NCBI RefSeq assembly: GCF_901709675.1
Contig: NC_051092.1
Location: 9,936,491 to 10,000,490 of the forward strand
Reading direction: 5' to 3'
Length of the DNA: 64,000 nucleotides
Source: Syngnathus acus
Taxonomy: Eukaryota; Chordata; Actinopteri; Syngnathiformes; Syngnathidae
This document shows, piece after piece, positions 24,075-36,700 of this stretch (position 1 is its first letter; each line of letters starts with the position of its first letter). The position numbers were made by a program, and so were the translations under genes. Under the pieces are notes generated by a model that saw only the letters and a list, made by a program, of their open reading frames with translations, had not been told where the DNA came from and made no database searches.

Positions 24075-24326
24075 TGACATCACCACACCCCCTGATGCAC
24101 TCTTTGCATGTGACCAATCAGCATTTCGTGTTATCCAGTCACGTGTTTATCACCCCCCCCCAACCATTTGGTAACCATGGCAACGAGCACTGGTCCAGGC
24201 AGCATCTTGCAGTAGGGAGAAGAGGAAGGAAGGAGGAAGAGATCTCAAGAGGAGGGTGAAAAGGAGGAAAACAGAAAGAGGATAAAATCCAACTTGGAAA
24301 TATTTTTAGCGCTATTCCTCAGAACA
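24075..24326 (+). promoter_or_regulatory. Candidate MICAL3 promoter and untranslated exon 1 with RFX X-box
   Basis: In order: CRE/AP-1-like TGACATCA (24075-24082), CCAAT box in GACCAATCAGC (24112-24122), E-box CACGTG (24140-24145) and a perfect RFX X-box GTAACCATGGCAAC (24171-24184). A purine-rich stretch follows with a strong donor ACA|GTAAGT after 24326. No TATA box. The only untethered acceptor downstream on this strand is the MICAL3 start exon at 33296, so a 9-kb first intron is plausible. No transcript evidence. Confidence 0.4.
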
Positions 24327-24972
24327 GTAAGTACTTGGTTTTACGTATTTGTCATTCTCATCTGTCGATATGGATGGATGAAGGTGTGTATTTGGTTGTT
24401 ATGTGTGTTCGGTAACGTGACCTGACAGATGCCGGTGAAGATTTCCGGAATGACATCACGTTGAGTCCTTTGTTGTGTGTTCAGCCAGCCTCACCTTGCC
24501 TAGACAAGCTTTTGTCCGTCCGCATGCCTCATTCACCCTCCCCAGATAATCAGATGACAAATGATGAGAGGCATGTACGGTTGTGTTTAGCAGGTTGTGT
24601 TTAGTGCATTTAAGGCTGGTTTTATAATGTGGCTCTTGTCGTGAAGTCCTGTTGTCCTCTAATTTAATGTCTTTCCGTTTTTGATGTTTAAGCTATTATC
24701 CTTCCTTTGATCAAACAACATGTACCTGTAATGTTTTTTCTATATTGGCTCTGACGTTGTAAAATTTGGCGTAAAGCCCTTTTTAAACTAAGATAAAGTA
24801 GTTGTGTTTCTCTCAGAGAGAAACATTTTATAGAAAACTTTATTTTGTTTTATGACTTTATGTGGCCAGCAGAACTGGCTCACATTCATGACCTCTGGTA
24901 TTATATCTCAACTCAAACGTTTCAGTGTTAAGTTAGGATGTTTTCTTTACACTACTAGTGTAGCTTTTGTCA

Positions 24973-25145
24973 GGGTACTCTACTTTCCTCCCACATTTTA
25001 GGTTAAAAAGTGAAACAGAATTTACTGGAAGCATGGTAGATGTGAAAGTGAGTGCGAATGGTTTGGCCTACTGCCTGATGTCACCTGGGATAGGATTCAG
25101 CAACCCTCGTGAGGATAAGCAGTTCAGATAATCAATGGGTGGATG

Positions 25146-25146
<1 letters not shown>
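24973..25146 (+). repeat. Fish dispersed repeat, 3-prime end
   Basis: Word order tttcctcccacatttta ... gtgagtgcgaatgg ... ctgggataggattcagca ... gtgaggataagc ... gggtggatg is that of a very widespread teleost non-LTR-type repeat. Confidence 0.6.
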
Positions 25147-25147
<1 letters not shown>

Positions 25148-25180
<33 letters not shown>

Positions 25181-25262
25181 AAGCACTTTGTTATGGGGAA
25201 AGCTGTTGTGAAAGTGCTGTATAAATAAAGATGCATTATTATCATTATTATTATTATTATTA
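25148..25262 (+). repeat. (ATT)n microsatellite and LINE/SINE tail
   Basis: Eleven ATT units (25148-25180), then aaagcactttg ... gtgctgtataaataaag and a second ATT run. The middle is a typical L2-like retroelement tail whose terminal unit is ATT. Confidence 0.55.
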
Positions 25263-26260
25263 CTCAATCTATTTTCTAGAACACTTTCCTCTTCAGGGTT
25301 GTCAAATGCTGGTGCCTATCAGCTGACTTTGGGCAAAAGGTACATAAAAATAAATCATGACTTACAACTGAAGAGGGATCACCTGGAAAAAACAAAAACA
25401 GCACTGACATTCCTTATCGCAGCGTACGGCTCTCTTTTAAGCTCTGGTTTTACACATCCAGGATCCCCCCTGGAATTTGTTTAATCACCCACTAGATTCT
25501 AGAACACCTAAGTAGAGCATCAATATGAAAATGTCCTTGAAATAGCCCACTTGGAGTGTGAACATGGTCAAATTAAAAGACTGCAATTGTACAATTAAGG
25601 AGCATTGGGCAATTTGTGAAAATAAATGCAAAAAAAAATACCAATATTAAACTGCACAACAATCTAGTTTGAGAGTGGCTCTTGCCTGGCAATTATATTA
25701 CATCATTACTGTAATTGGTGGATTGCCAGTCCACCCCGACCCACATCCTCCATGGTGTGATGCCCCTGAGTGAGGCCACTCCACATGAACCCAGTATGTG
25801 TCATTGACCTTTTCCTCTGAAGCAGTCAGCATGCTTATAAAGATAATCTTTATAGTGTTAATTGTCATCTGAATTTACTGGTTGGATTCTTGCGCTACTG
25901 ATGTGTGCAGTATTTTCTCAGTGATGCATTTCAGTTTGTGTGAAGCTGACTCAAGTTAGTGTTTTCTATCATCAGATTGCTATTTAAAAGTGATTGTTTG
26001 AAACTTGCAATTATCCCTGGTTGTAATCTGCAGTTTGTTTTCTTTTTTTTTTACCTTGGCAACTGCAGCTCTCAACCACTACTGACTGCATCGTTAGAAA
26101 AACATCATATAGCCTTTGGACCTTTGTCCAAGAAACCATAAAGGGGAATATACATTTAAAGACACACATCTGAGAGACACAACTAAGAGATAGGAGACAT
26201 AGACTTGATTTAAAATTCCCTGTTTATCTGCACTGCCCCTAGTAGAGTCCTTACCCCACT

Positions 26261-26302
26261 TATTATTATTATTATTAGTAGTAGTAGTTGTTGTTGTTGT
26301 TA
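26261..26302. repeat. Compound trinucleotide microsatellite
   Basis: (ATT)n passing into (AGT)n and (TTG)n. Confidence 0.7.
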
Positions 26303-26517
26303 TTAATGTATTAGTCTATTATTATCATCGTTTATTTGTGTTACATAATTTATAAAAAGTAATCTGCTTCTAAGATTTCTCTATTTTTGGTCGATTTGTG
26401 ATTACTACTTACAATGTAATGATTTAACAGATTGGCTGGGAGCACGTTTTATTTTTATTTTTAATCGCCAGTTTTCTTTGGGCTGGGCTATTTAATATGT
26501 CACCCTGTTTTTGAGCA

Positions 26518-26961
26518 ATGTTTGCGTCATGTTGCAATAGACCAATTGGATTAGACGGTGCTGTAAGGCGTTGGTTTGCTCCAGTGAAAGAAAGGGTTTT
26601 GGATTCTACCTTTAAAATTACAAGGAAAGAATGTGACATTCCTTTCATTTTGATTACTGTGCAACGTCAAATTTTCATCACAGTGAAGTCGAGTACTACT
26701 CAATCGGATGTTGACGTGTTGTTATTTATATCCTTAATCCGTCACCCCTCCTTGCTGTTATGTTGGTTTGTACCGACTCGCCTCTGTCTGTTTCAAGTTG
26801 CGCCTGCTCCTCTGCCCCTGTTTGGCTGCGTCTCCTGGCCTCCGCCGATCTTATCCAATTCCACCGTGGCATTTTGCGAGGAAATCTGGCCTAACAAGCA
26901 AACATGGCTTTTTTGCCACTACGTGGGATTGGATTATAAAAACTGCACACAAGCGTTGCAG
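26518..26961 (+). promoter_or_regulatory. CpG-richer block ending in a splice donor: promoter or orphan exon
   Basis: An open frame runs through this block, CpG density rises after 26780, and the 3-prime end is TTGCAG|GTAAGC (donor at 26962). It has CCAATTGG near 26542 and ATTGG plus TATAAAA near 26929-26941. The last part of the frame has spaced Cys and two N-x-T sites. I do not recognise a family. It may be an untranslated alternative exon 1 of MICAL3 or an unrelated exon. Confidence 0.25.
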
Positions 26962-29900
26962 GTAAGCGCGGCTGTTCCTTGGCACAGCCTGTCAGCGTGC
27001 ACGTTCACGACATTCTTCATGGTTCCTTCGGAACAGCAAACTGCACCACTTTACACGATTGCCAACGTCACCCTCTGATTTGTTCATTAACCCAACAAAC
27101 GACATAAGGACACCGGCCCGAGATAAAGTTGACATGGGTTCAATGGTAGTCACAGAGGTGCACTACATTTTGTCGCTCATTCTGTCGTTAGATTCGGTCG
27201 TTCTGAGACGGGACAGGCACAGCAGAGGCTGCTTGAGCTCATGTAACACATTGGGTGGCCGATGCGTTGTTATTCACGCTAGAACTGTATAATGACAAAT
27301 GCTCCATTTGTGAAAGATGTAATCGCCTCATTATTGTTTAGTCAATGGCGACTCGTCGCATGAGTCATGGCTGATTGTTATTGTTTTATTGTAGTTACTA
27401 GTACACCACTTTTGAATTACTTTCACGCGTAGACATGACTAAATTCATATTTCTGCATCAATAAACCTAAAGGCGGAAAGGCATTTATTAAATGTTGTTA
27501 CATTATGAGCGTATCTAATCTTGGGGTTGTACATTAATTAACACAATAACAAGCGTCATCATTTTTGCTACTTTATTTGGTTCTAATGTTATTGTATTTG
27601 ATTCCCAAAACCCAGCCTACTCTCCTCTTATCTTGTGTTAGTAAAAGCGTATATTTGATTCCATTTGGTAAACATTCCTATTATAGATTGACATTTGATC
27701 TAGAATCCTCTTCAGTCAACTCATTCTCTGATGCACAGCAACATTTGGGCTCCTTTTATAGTTGTTTGAACCCAATAGTTGTTGTACAACCGGACTTAAA
27801 AAGTGGGACCTTGAAAAAATGTGGAATCCCTGCACTTCCATGGATATGGATTTTGGACTCGTCTTTCTTACACGACCATAAAAAACAGGAAAATGAAATG
27901 GAAACTATATAAGGGTACCTCAGGATGATTATGTTTCATGATGATGTAAATGTCGAGAAGTTCAAAAACCTGATCAGTCAGCTAAAAATTAGATGATTGA
28001 TCTTGATTTCCACTCAAATGATCGAATCTGGATAATTCTAGTTGTAATGATTTCCTCCAAAGACTTCATGGTCTGAATCAGCAAAAGATGTCTTTTGTGG
28101 TACTGATGAGTGCTGGGGAGAACTGACCTTTTTAATCATCAGGATTTTCTATGCCACAGTTTGACAGTATCGGAACCAATGACGAATAACAAATGAGGCC
28201 GTGTACTCTGCATTGTTACATTGTTTCTAGTTTGAATAAGTTTTCAATATCCCCTAAAGGCCGTTTGTGGTTGCTCAGGAATCATAATCCACAGTACTGT
28301 AGTTTTAGATATGAAGCATGTTGTCACAAGGAAGCTTGCCATCGGTTTTCTGAAGATGATCTGTGATTAGTTGTGACCTGTGACCTTGGCAACTGTGATG
28401 TGATTGACAGCAAGTGGCAAAATGTCTGCTCCCTTTGGTGGATAATAAAGGATGCATTTAGCTGCTTAGCTCATATTCTACAAACTCGATATTAATCAGA
28501 ATGCCGCGTTTAGACTCGTGGAGGCACACGATATTTGGGGTTGACTTTCTCTTGAATGAAGCTAGATTGTCATTGTAAGTGACCCTTGCATATGCTGTAC
28601 AGCTTTATTTGTTTCAGAAAGATAAATTCATCAACTTCAAAAGTGTATAATTGTGGCCAACGGGAATGTGCATGGTGCCTGCAAATGTGACATTGTGGAG
28701 CCTCCCAGACTATTGTTTATGACACAAGACGTGCTCTGTCATGGTGCTTCCTCTGAGTTATTGTCATATTTAGACTTACAGAACGCTCCTTGAAATGCAT
28801 GGGTGGAAAAAATATTTGTAGTGCTTGTGTTTGATTCACCTTTTCACAGTGTAATCCAAAACTCAGAAGACCCTGATCACTATTTGTAGGCTTCATGTCA
28901 CATGTCATGTTTCATGCCAAAACACAAAACAAAATCTACACAGTGTTCTGTGGAAATGACAAGACACGTGCTGCTTACTGCTTTTTTACCCTGTCATAAT
29001 ACTCAGCTGAAAAGCACATTTTTAATCAGTACATTTATTAAAAAATGCAATAATATAATAATTAATAATAATAACAGCACTGCTAACGGTATTTGTGGCG
29101 GTATCAACATTTTTTAATTGATCTGTAGCTCTTGCTCTGGATTTACAGCACAGCCATTTCCCATGCGTGCAGGTCAAAGGTAGGACATTAAGTTGAACAC
29201 AATTCTCAGAGTAGACCAATGAGTGTTTACATTTTGCTAGTAAGCTGACCCTTGAACGCTGTAATAGAGCTCTCCAGTTTTGCTTTTCCTACTGTGAGTG
29301 ATGAATGACACTGATTGTCTGGAACTAAGCGTGCACTATTCAGAACGTTGCACTGTATGCACCATTTGGATATGTTATATTATTCCTTGTATAGCTTTAA
29401 GAAGCTCTTCTTACCTCTTGTTGCGTTTCCAGATCATGCTCTCTTATTTACTGCCCAAAGTGAGTTTCTCTAAATCTGGAGTGTATATATCGGCTACGAA
29501 GGGATGACATAAACAATCAATGCAAGCATGTGTAGAATGCCCTTGTGGGATAATGATGCTCTTGGTAAGTTTATACCCCAAGGGTAAGCAGTACTTTATA
29601 AGTGCTAATTGAATGTGGAGGTCTTGGAGCAGCTGGTTACTTTGCGTGACAGTCTTGCTGATGAAAACAAATCCTGTCAACAGTATTACTGATATTTATA
29701 TACCTGCCTGTTGTGGTCTTCAGGTTTCACTGATCGTATTATATATCTGGCCTGGTACCCTGTTGGCTTAGAATGTAAGATTCTCCAGCCGCCATTTGGC
29801 TAAAGAATGTGGCTTGTGACTGAAGGAGCTCGTTCCATTTTCCAGGCCTGCATAGATGATGAAGGTATCTTTAACCTGAGTGGACCACCCTCTTTTTTGT

Positions 29901-30906
29901 ATGTTTGGTGCAGATCTTTGCATAAAATTATGGATGCTGTAGCGTTCTTTTACCAATGTGCATTGTTAAACGTCCCTTTATTAGTTGGCAGTTTGCCATA
30001 TGCCACAGGACTCATAGTACCAGTCCGAAAGCCCTGTCAAATTGTATTTTAGTTTTTTTTATCTTGAAAGTTGTTATGGCCTTTAACTGAAGGCAATTTA
30101 CACTCAAAATATACATTTTTTTTAATCAAGTTCAGCATTTCTCCAGCAGAGATAATAAAAATCATCTTTTGTATCTGACAGTCTACAAACGGATGTTGTC
30201 ATTTGAGCAGCTTGCTTCGCCCACGCACCAGATTAGGGATAGCAATTGGTGATGTGATGGGATTATGGCATCTACCAAGCCATCATTTTTTGTCCTTTCA
30301 AACAAGTTGATTGCATCAGACACATTCACATTTTCAGATATGTACAAGGAATATAGTATATTCCCTTCATGTTTTAGAAACTTCAACTTCATTCATGTTG
30401 ATATAAATCTCCTGTATTGATAAAAGGGGTTCTCAGATGATCTGTGACGTGAAACGATTTGGTCTGAATTGCGTTGGTAATCTCAAGCATGTGGCCATTG
30501 CAATACATATTCACTCCAACTTTGTAGCCTTTTCCATGTTGCTGCTACTTTTCTTTTTTCTTTTTCAAACACAGACTGAACAAGGATTTGTCTTTGTTGC
30601 ATATAGTCTTACATTTCACATCCTAGTTCAGTGGTAAGATTGGAGTGTGCGGGTAACTGGATCCATGACATTGTGCCATAGCAGTGTTTGCAGTGAGCTA
30701 ATGCAAATGAGCAACACAGCAATCCACATGCATGAAAGATAGGGAATAAGCAGTTTGTGCTATTGATAGTAGCAGGCCAGAGCGTCAGTGTTCCAGCATA
30801 CTTGCTCCATTCCTTTTGTGGTTCAGTCATTTTGGGCTGCATAGTTGCCATGCTTGCACTAAAAATTCGAATGAAGGCTGAATACAGCAATTTTCTTCAT
30901 GAGGAA

Positions 30907-30930
30907 GATGGATGGATGGATGGATGGATG
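30907..30930. repeat. (GGAT)n microsatellite
   Basis: Six units of GATG; probably the tail of a decayed fish retroelement. Confidence 0.7.
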
Positions 30931-31530
30931 AATGGATCCCGAGGACGCAACAGGCTTCTAGAAAAGGCTGCCACTCACAACGACGCCACAAAGAAAACCA
31001 ATAAGTGCAAAAGTTAAAAGTCATCAAAACAAAGCAACAAAGACATTAACAAAGGAAAAAGTAACAGCAGGTGAGAGGCCTAAATATCGTAAATGATGTA
31101 AATGATCCCGAGGTCCGCCACACAGCCGCCCTCAATACCCGGAAGAACACCCCAAAACACACAACAGGCCTCCACAGGGTCCTCACAGGGAAGCTGCTGG
31201 AAACTGTTGTCCAGAATTATCACTTAACTGTATTGGTGTGATATTGCTGTGCATACTCCATCAGCGTGGCAACAAATGCTGTTTTTGATTTAAAAAATAA
31301 TCCAATGCAATTTAGCAATTAAAAGGTGCTTTATTAATATGTAAATAAATAATGGCAAGATTTTATTAGAGTTGAGATGAATTTGAAACTTTCCACAATT
31401 TCTTCAACTTACAAGGACAATACATCCGTGGTATCAGATGTTTCTTTCCATGCAAATGCAGCTTGCTGCGTTGGAGCGATGTTCATTCTTGTCGCAAAAT
31501 AAACTTCTTTTTGTGATTTGAGAACATTGT

Positions 31531-31579
31531 GGGGCGCCATGTCTCAGTAGGAGAGTGGTCGTCTTCCAACTGAGAGGTT
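31531..31579 (+). repeat. tRNA-derived SINE head
   Basis: ggggcgccatgtctcagtag and gagtggtcgtcttccaac fit the tRNA-like head (A-box region) of common fish SINEs. The B-box and body are lost. Confidence 0.45.
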
Positions 31580-33295
31580 ATTTTTAAGAAGGGAAGAAGT
31601 GGAAACAATGAAATGTCCTCAGGCCTGTGTGTAAGTCATTCTGAGATTGTGGAAGTGGAAAAGAATTCTGATCATGTCCAAAATGACAAAGCTGATAAAT
31701 GGCTTGTTTGATTTAGTGGGTAGTGTGCTTGTTTAGTAAAATGATTCAACAAAGTGTCGTTAGCTATAATGTCAGATGTTTATGTGACCAAACCCTTGGC
31801 ATGGGGCGAAGGTGCTGTCTGTTTCGCTGCACTTTTCTTGCATGTACTGCTTATGCGGCCACACGGCGGAGACATTGTTACCCCAATAACACAAAACAAC
31901 ATCAAGTATTTTTTCCAGGTTGTATGCGTAGCTTGATGAGTAACTGCATATTGCAATGATAGAAATGGGACATATCAATAAGAAAGTAGCCGTCATGGAC
32001 TATTGATAGGCTGAAAAAAAAGAGTTTTCTGCTCGAGTTTATTATTATATGACCTCTTGGTCACCATTTGTTCGTCAGACAAGAAAGAAGAAGCCTGTTC
32101 TTACCATGGTGACCTACGTCAAGTGCTGAATAAATAAACCACTCCCAAACTCTACATTAGTAGTTCAACTATTACTTGAACTAACAACTGGGTGTAGCCT
32201 TGCACAAATCTCATGTCCTTAATTGTCTTCTACAAGGTGCCCTTTTGTTAAAGTATCCAGTGTTTAGAGGGAAAGTATTCTTTTTCCTCTTGCAATTCTA
32301 ACGTTGGATGACTGGCAAAGGAAAAAAGTCACAATAGAACACTTTATCTCCAGGGTGCCTGCAGAGCATAGGCCTGGCAGGACACAATGCCATTTAAGGA
32401 TATGTGCCAATGCGCACAGTAAGCCCAGTCATCCCAGTCATCCCAGCTATTTTGAAACTGTGGTAGTGGGTAAACCATTTAGTTCAGCATTACTTTATTT
32501 GTGTTTTTAGAGTGCCATCCCAAACCTTCATTGCCTTCAGGTATTCCTCATATTGATCTCACCTTTATTTGAATTTTTATACCTTAATGATAATAAGTAT
32601 TTTGTTAAATATATATTTTTTCTAGCCAGACTAACATATGTAATTGTGCAACACGTGCAAGTGGTTTATTGACATTTTATTTTTAGACTAAAGCACCATG
32701 TAATCAGGAAAACAAGCCACATTTGTGTTTTCTATTATTTATTTTAATCACCATCTTGCAATTCAAAGTTTAGTATATTTTCAAAACCCTTGTGTGTGGT
32801 ACGTCCATTCCGACCCAGAGAACAGTATCAGAGTATCAGGAGCTTCTTATGTGGGGTGGCCCAAAATTAACATTGTTTGTCTTACCAGCTGATTTAATTG
32901 TGAAGGTTCCTTGAGGTTTACACAAAGTAAAGTTCATCAGTAATGTCTGATCAGAAATAAGTCTTCCCAGGAGATGTTATAATTGCAAGATGGCTTATGT
33001 TCTTCAGTTGGTAGATGTAACAACCAGATGTCCCATTAACATTTTCCATACCGAGTTTTTTTTCCCACCCAGCTAGATAGAGAGCACAAATTCACCAAAT
33101 CACACGCAATGCATCAAGAATACAATGTTTTGTTCTTGTTTGTATTGGATTTACTAATGTTTAATTTATCTGGCTACTGGAAGGTTTACCAAGGCTGTTT
33201 CCTTGTTTTTCTTGACTCAAGCATGAGATTTTGGTTCATGCACTCCCACACATTGGAAATTTCATTCAGTTTATTTCTTTTTCTTTTCCTGACAG

Positions 33296-33427
33296 AATGA
33301 GAACGCCTGAGGCTGTGGGTTAGAACCTTCCACTGGAGAGAGAAACTGAAATCATACAGGGCTGAGGTTGGACCCAGAGACCCCTGTTGGGGTGTGAAGG
33401 GCCCTATCAGCCTTGTGTGTCTGGACC
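33296..33427 (+). other. mical3: MICAL3 5-prime UTR part of start exon
   Basis: Strong acceptor (ttctttttcttttcctgacag) before 33296 shows at least one untranslated exon upstream. The UTR contains a nine-codon upstream ORF (ATG 33297, stop 33321-33323). Confidence 0.65.
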
Positions 33428-33706
33428 ATGGGGGATGGAGGCATCAATGCAACTGGAAGAGAAGGAGTCAACCTGTCCCATGTCCTGTTTGACAAATTTG
33501 TCCAGGCAACCACATGCAAGGGAACACTCAAGGCCTTCCAGGACCTGTGCGATCTCCTGGAAGTCAAGCCCACAGAGTACAGAGTGTTTTACCACAGACT
33601 CAAATCCAAGCTCAACTACTGGAAGGCCAAAGCACTTTGGGCCAAGTTAGACAAGAAGGCCAGCCAGAAAGAGTATAAGAAAGGCCGTGCCTGTACCAAC
33701 TCAAAG
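33428..33706 (+). CDS. mical3: MICAL3 exon 1: N-terminus
   Basis: 93 codons, donor AAG|gtaccg, phase 0. Encodes [20 protein letters not shown] and [20 protein letters not shown], the standard MICAL start. Confidence 0.95.
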
Positions 33707-36700
33707 GTACCGCTCATATTTTAATCATCACTGACTGATGTACTAATTGTTAACAAACCATTGAATACCCGGGCATTCTTTCTCAGCATCAGATTTGTCT
33801 AGATTTCTTTTCAATTCGTCACCTTTCTTATGACTAAAAAACAGCTAAACAATTATTAAGCAATATCACGCAAGTAGGATGGATGGTCATTGTTTTCCAG
33901 AGTAAAAGCAGATGTGTACAAATGTCTTCATTTGCTTAAACACAAAAGATAAATCAGTCTGCTTTCATGAAAGACGAGAGAAATGTGAGTATTACTTTTG
34001 AGAGCCTGAAATCAGAAAGTTTAGGCAATCGTTAGTTAAGAGATGACTCTAAAAGATGACTTGATTATCAAAATATGAGGCAATCAATTTGATAATCAAT
34101 TTGCTGTCGATTAATGTATTAATTTTGATACTTCTATTTGACACTAGTGTCTCATCATTGGTGCTGGACCATGTGGCTTACGAACAGCCATCGAGCTCGC
34201 CTTCCTGGGTGCTAAAGTAGTCCTGTTGGAGAAGAGGGATGCCTTCTCCAGGAACAATGTCCTACACCTTTGGCCCTTTACCATTCAAGACCTCAGGGGC
34301 CTTGGGGCCAAGAAGTTCTATGGAAAATTCTGCGCCGGTGCAATTGATCACATCAGTAAGTTGCTGAGAGCGCAATGTGACTGTCCACTCAGGTTTTGAA
34401 GTATTTGATGAATTTGCCTTTCATTAATAATTTGTTGACTCGTGACTGTAGGAGTGATTATGTCATTGTTTTTGTAGGTATTCGTCAACTTCAGCTCATG
34501 CTGCTCAAAGTGGCTCTCCTCCTGGGCATTGAAATTCATGTCAACGCAGAGTTCAAAGGGCTTATTGAACCTCCTGAGGACCAGGAGAGTGAAAGTGGGT
34601 CAAACTTCATATAAATGAAAAGTGCTTTGGATGAACAACTTTTTTCTAATCTTGTGTTTCTATGTGATTGCACATTGTGTGTTCACAGGGATAGGCTGGA
34701 GGGCAGAGGTCCACCCCAGGACACACCCGGTCAACGAGTTGGAGTTTGATGTCATCATTGGTGCAGATGGAAGGAGAAACACGCTGCCAGGCAAGTTGTT
34801 GTCTTCTTTTTCTTCAGCCTTGAGCACAGGCATGTTAAACAAGTTAGAAAAGAAAAATGGCAACATTATTCTTGGTTGTTGCTCATTTTCAAACCTGTTG
34901 TGAACACCTCATCTTCATTTCATACATCCCCTCAATTTGTACATTTTGTTGCTGCATACTGTAATTTGCTGACGTCCGGCCATATCCTGCTTTCTTCAGA
35001 TTTGGTCAGTTTCACATTTTTTCCACAAATGTCTATCAGTCAGTCCCCACCCGGGTCTGTTAAAGTTTGTCTGTCTTTTAAAGTTTTGAAAATTGCTTTG
35101 CCTTCATGGAATATCAATGACTCAAGAAACATGCCATTTTGTTGGTTTCCAAAATAGTAATGGTTTTGGAGGGACAAGGATTCTGCCACTTTATAGTGCT
35201 AATTGAATAATCAAAGTAGTCTTTTTTTCTTGTTGTTGTTTGTGATTGATAATAAGTGTCTGATAATATGAAATAAGAAAAATAATACAAATTATATAAT
35301 AGAAGGTTATTTCACCTCTAAGATTCTAATCTGCTTTGTCATCTAGGGTTTCGACGGAAGGAGTTCCGTGGCAAACTTGCAATCGCCATTACGGCAAATT
35401 TCATCAATAGGAACACGACAGCGGAGGCTAAGGTTGAAGAAATCAGCGGAGTGGCCTTCATCTTCAATCAGAAGTTTTTTCAAGACCTCAGAGAAGCGAC
35501 AGGTGTGAACTGCAGAAAATTAGCAATTTTGCAGAGTAGAACACAATAACTTGATATTGATTGTCAGACCTTCAGCTCTCAGTCATCACCCTCCCTAATT
35601 TGTCAGTCCAATTATAAAGCTTTGATACCAGTTTTGTCTACATTTTTGCTGACATGGCGATGTTCCCGTAGCTCTGTTATGTGTTCTGTGTCGTATAATT
35701 GCCTCTATTGTCCTCCGCCGAAGGCATAGTAGTCTGCTGCTGCAATGGGGAAACATTTTGTGTTTGGTATCTAACACTCCTTTCAATTGGTTATTTTAGG
35801 TATTGATCTTGAAAACATTGTCTACTACAAGGATGACACGCACTACTTTGTGATGACTGCCAAAAAACAAAGCCTGCTGGAGAAAGGAGTCATTCTGCAT
35901 GTGAGTGATCAAAAAGCTGATTGCGTGTGTGTGTGCCTGTGTTTGTGTGTTTCTGATGGACACTTGCCGAATATCATTAATGGTCTAGTAGACAGTAGCT
36001 TCACGCACGTCCAGGCTGACACCGATTTATTGTTTCAGTCCTCTCTGCTTTCCCTAACAGCCTAATGGTCTAAGCAAGCCAACTATGGCCAGGATTCAGA
36101 CTTAGTCTTTGTTCCCCTTGTGATACAGATGTTTTCTTTCCTCTCCCTGAGTCACTTCCACAGGAAAGCACAAAAAATACTTCATCTGCCTTCCTATACA
36201 AACATTACTCATTATGTTAACATTATGTAAACATTATGTTTACATACTTTATCACTGCTGCACTTTGTACTTTATAATTATCTTATTTCATATTTTTTAT
36301 ATAGAATGTCACTTTTTTTTTTTTTAACCAGCCGAAATACCTCTACATTGCTGAAAGCCGTATGCAACGAAATTTCGTTTTTGTACACACCTAGTGTTGA
36401 CAAAATGACAAAGTTCTGTCTAAGTCTGTCTAAGTCTAAGTCTAAGTCTTACTCAAGGTGTGTCACAGCTATGTTCTGGTGTTTGGTCGTAAACCACCTA
36501 AAAGGTGTGTTTGCCATTCTGCTTAAAATCTTTTTTGGAGTAAATACAAGCATGGGAGAGGTAACAACCACTTAAAAGCAGTGGAAGCATAACTCATTTT
36601 CTACAAAGTTAACTATCCTCTGCTTCACGGAAAGGAAGAAAAGGGAAGAGGGAAAATGTTGGCAGGAGAGAAGCGAGGCCACATAATTCCGTCAGACTAT

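Larger units (their letters stand above)
24327..33295. other. No coding gene seen; probable MICAL3 first intron or intergenic
   Basis: Contains fish repeats at 24973-25262, trinucleotide runs at 26261-26302, a CpG-richer block at 26518-26965 with a donor-like end, a GGAT microsatellite at 30907-30930 and a tRNA-SINE head at 31531. Reading frames here are short and lack splice context. Confidence 0.5.
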
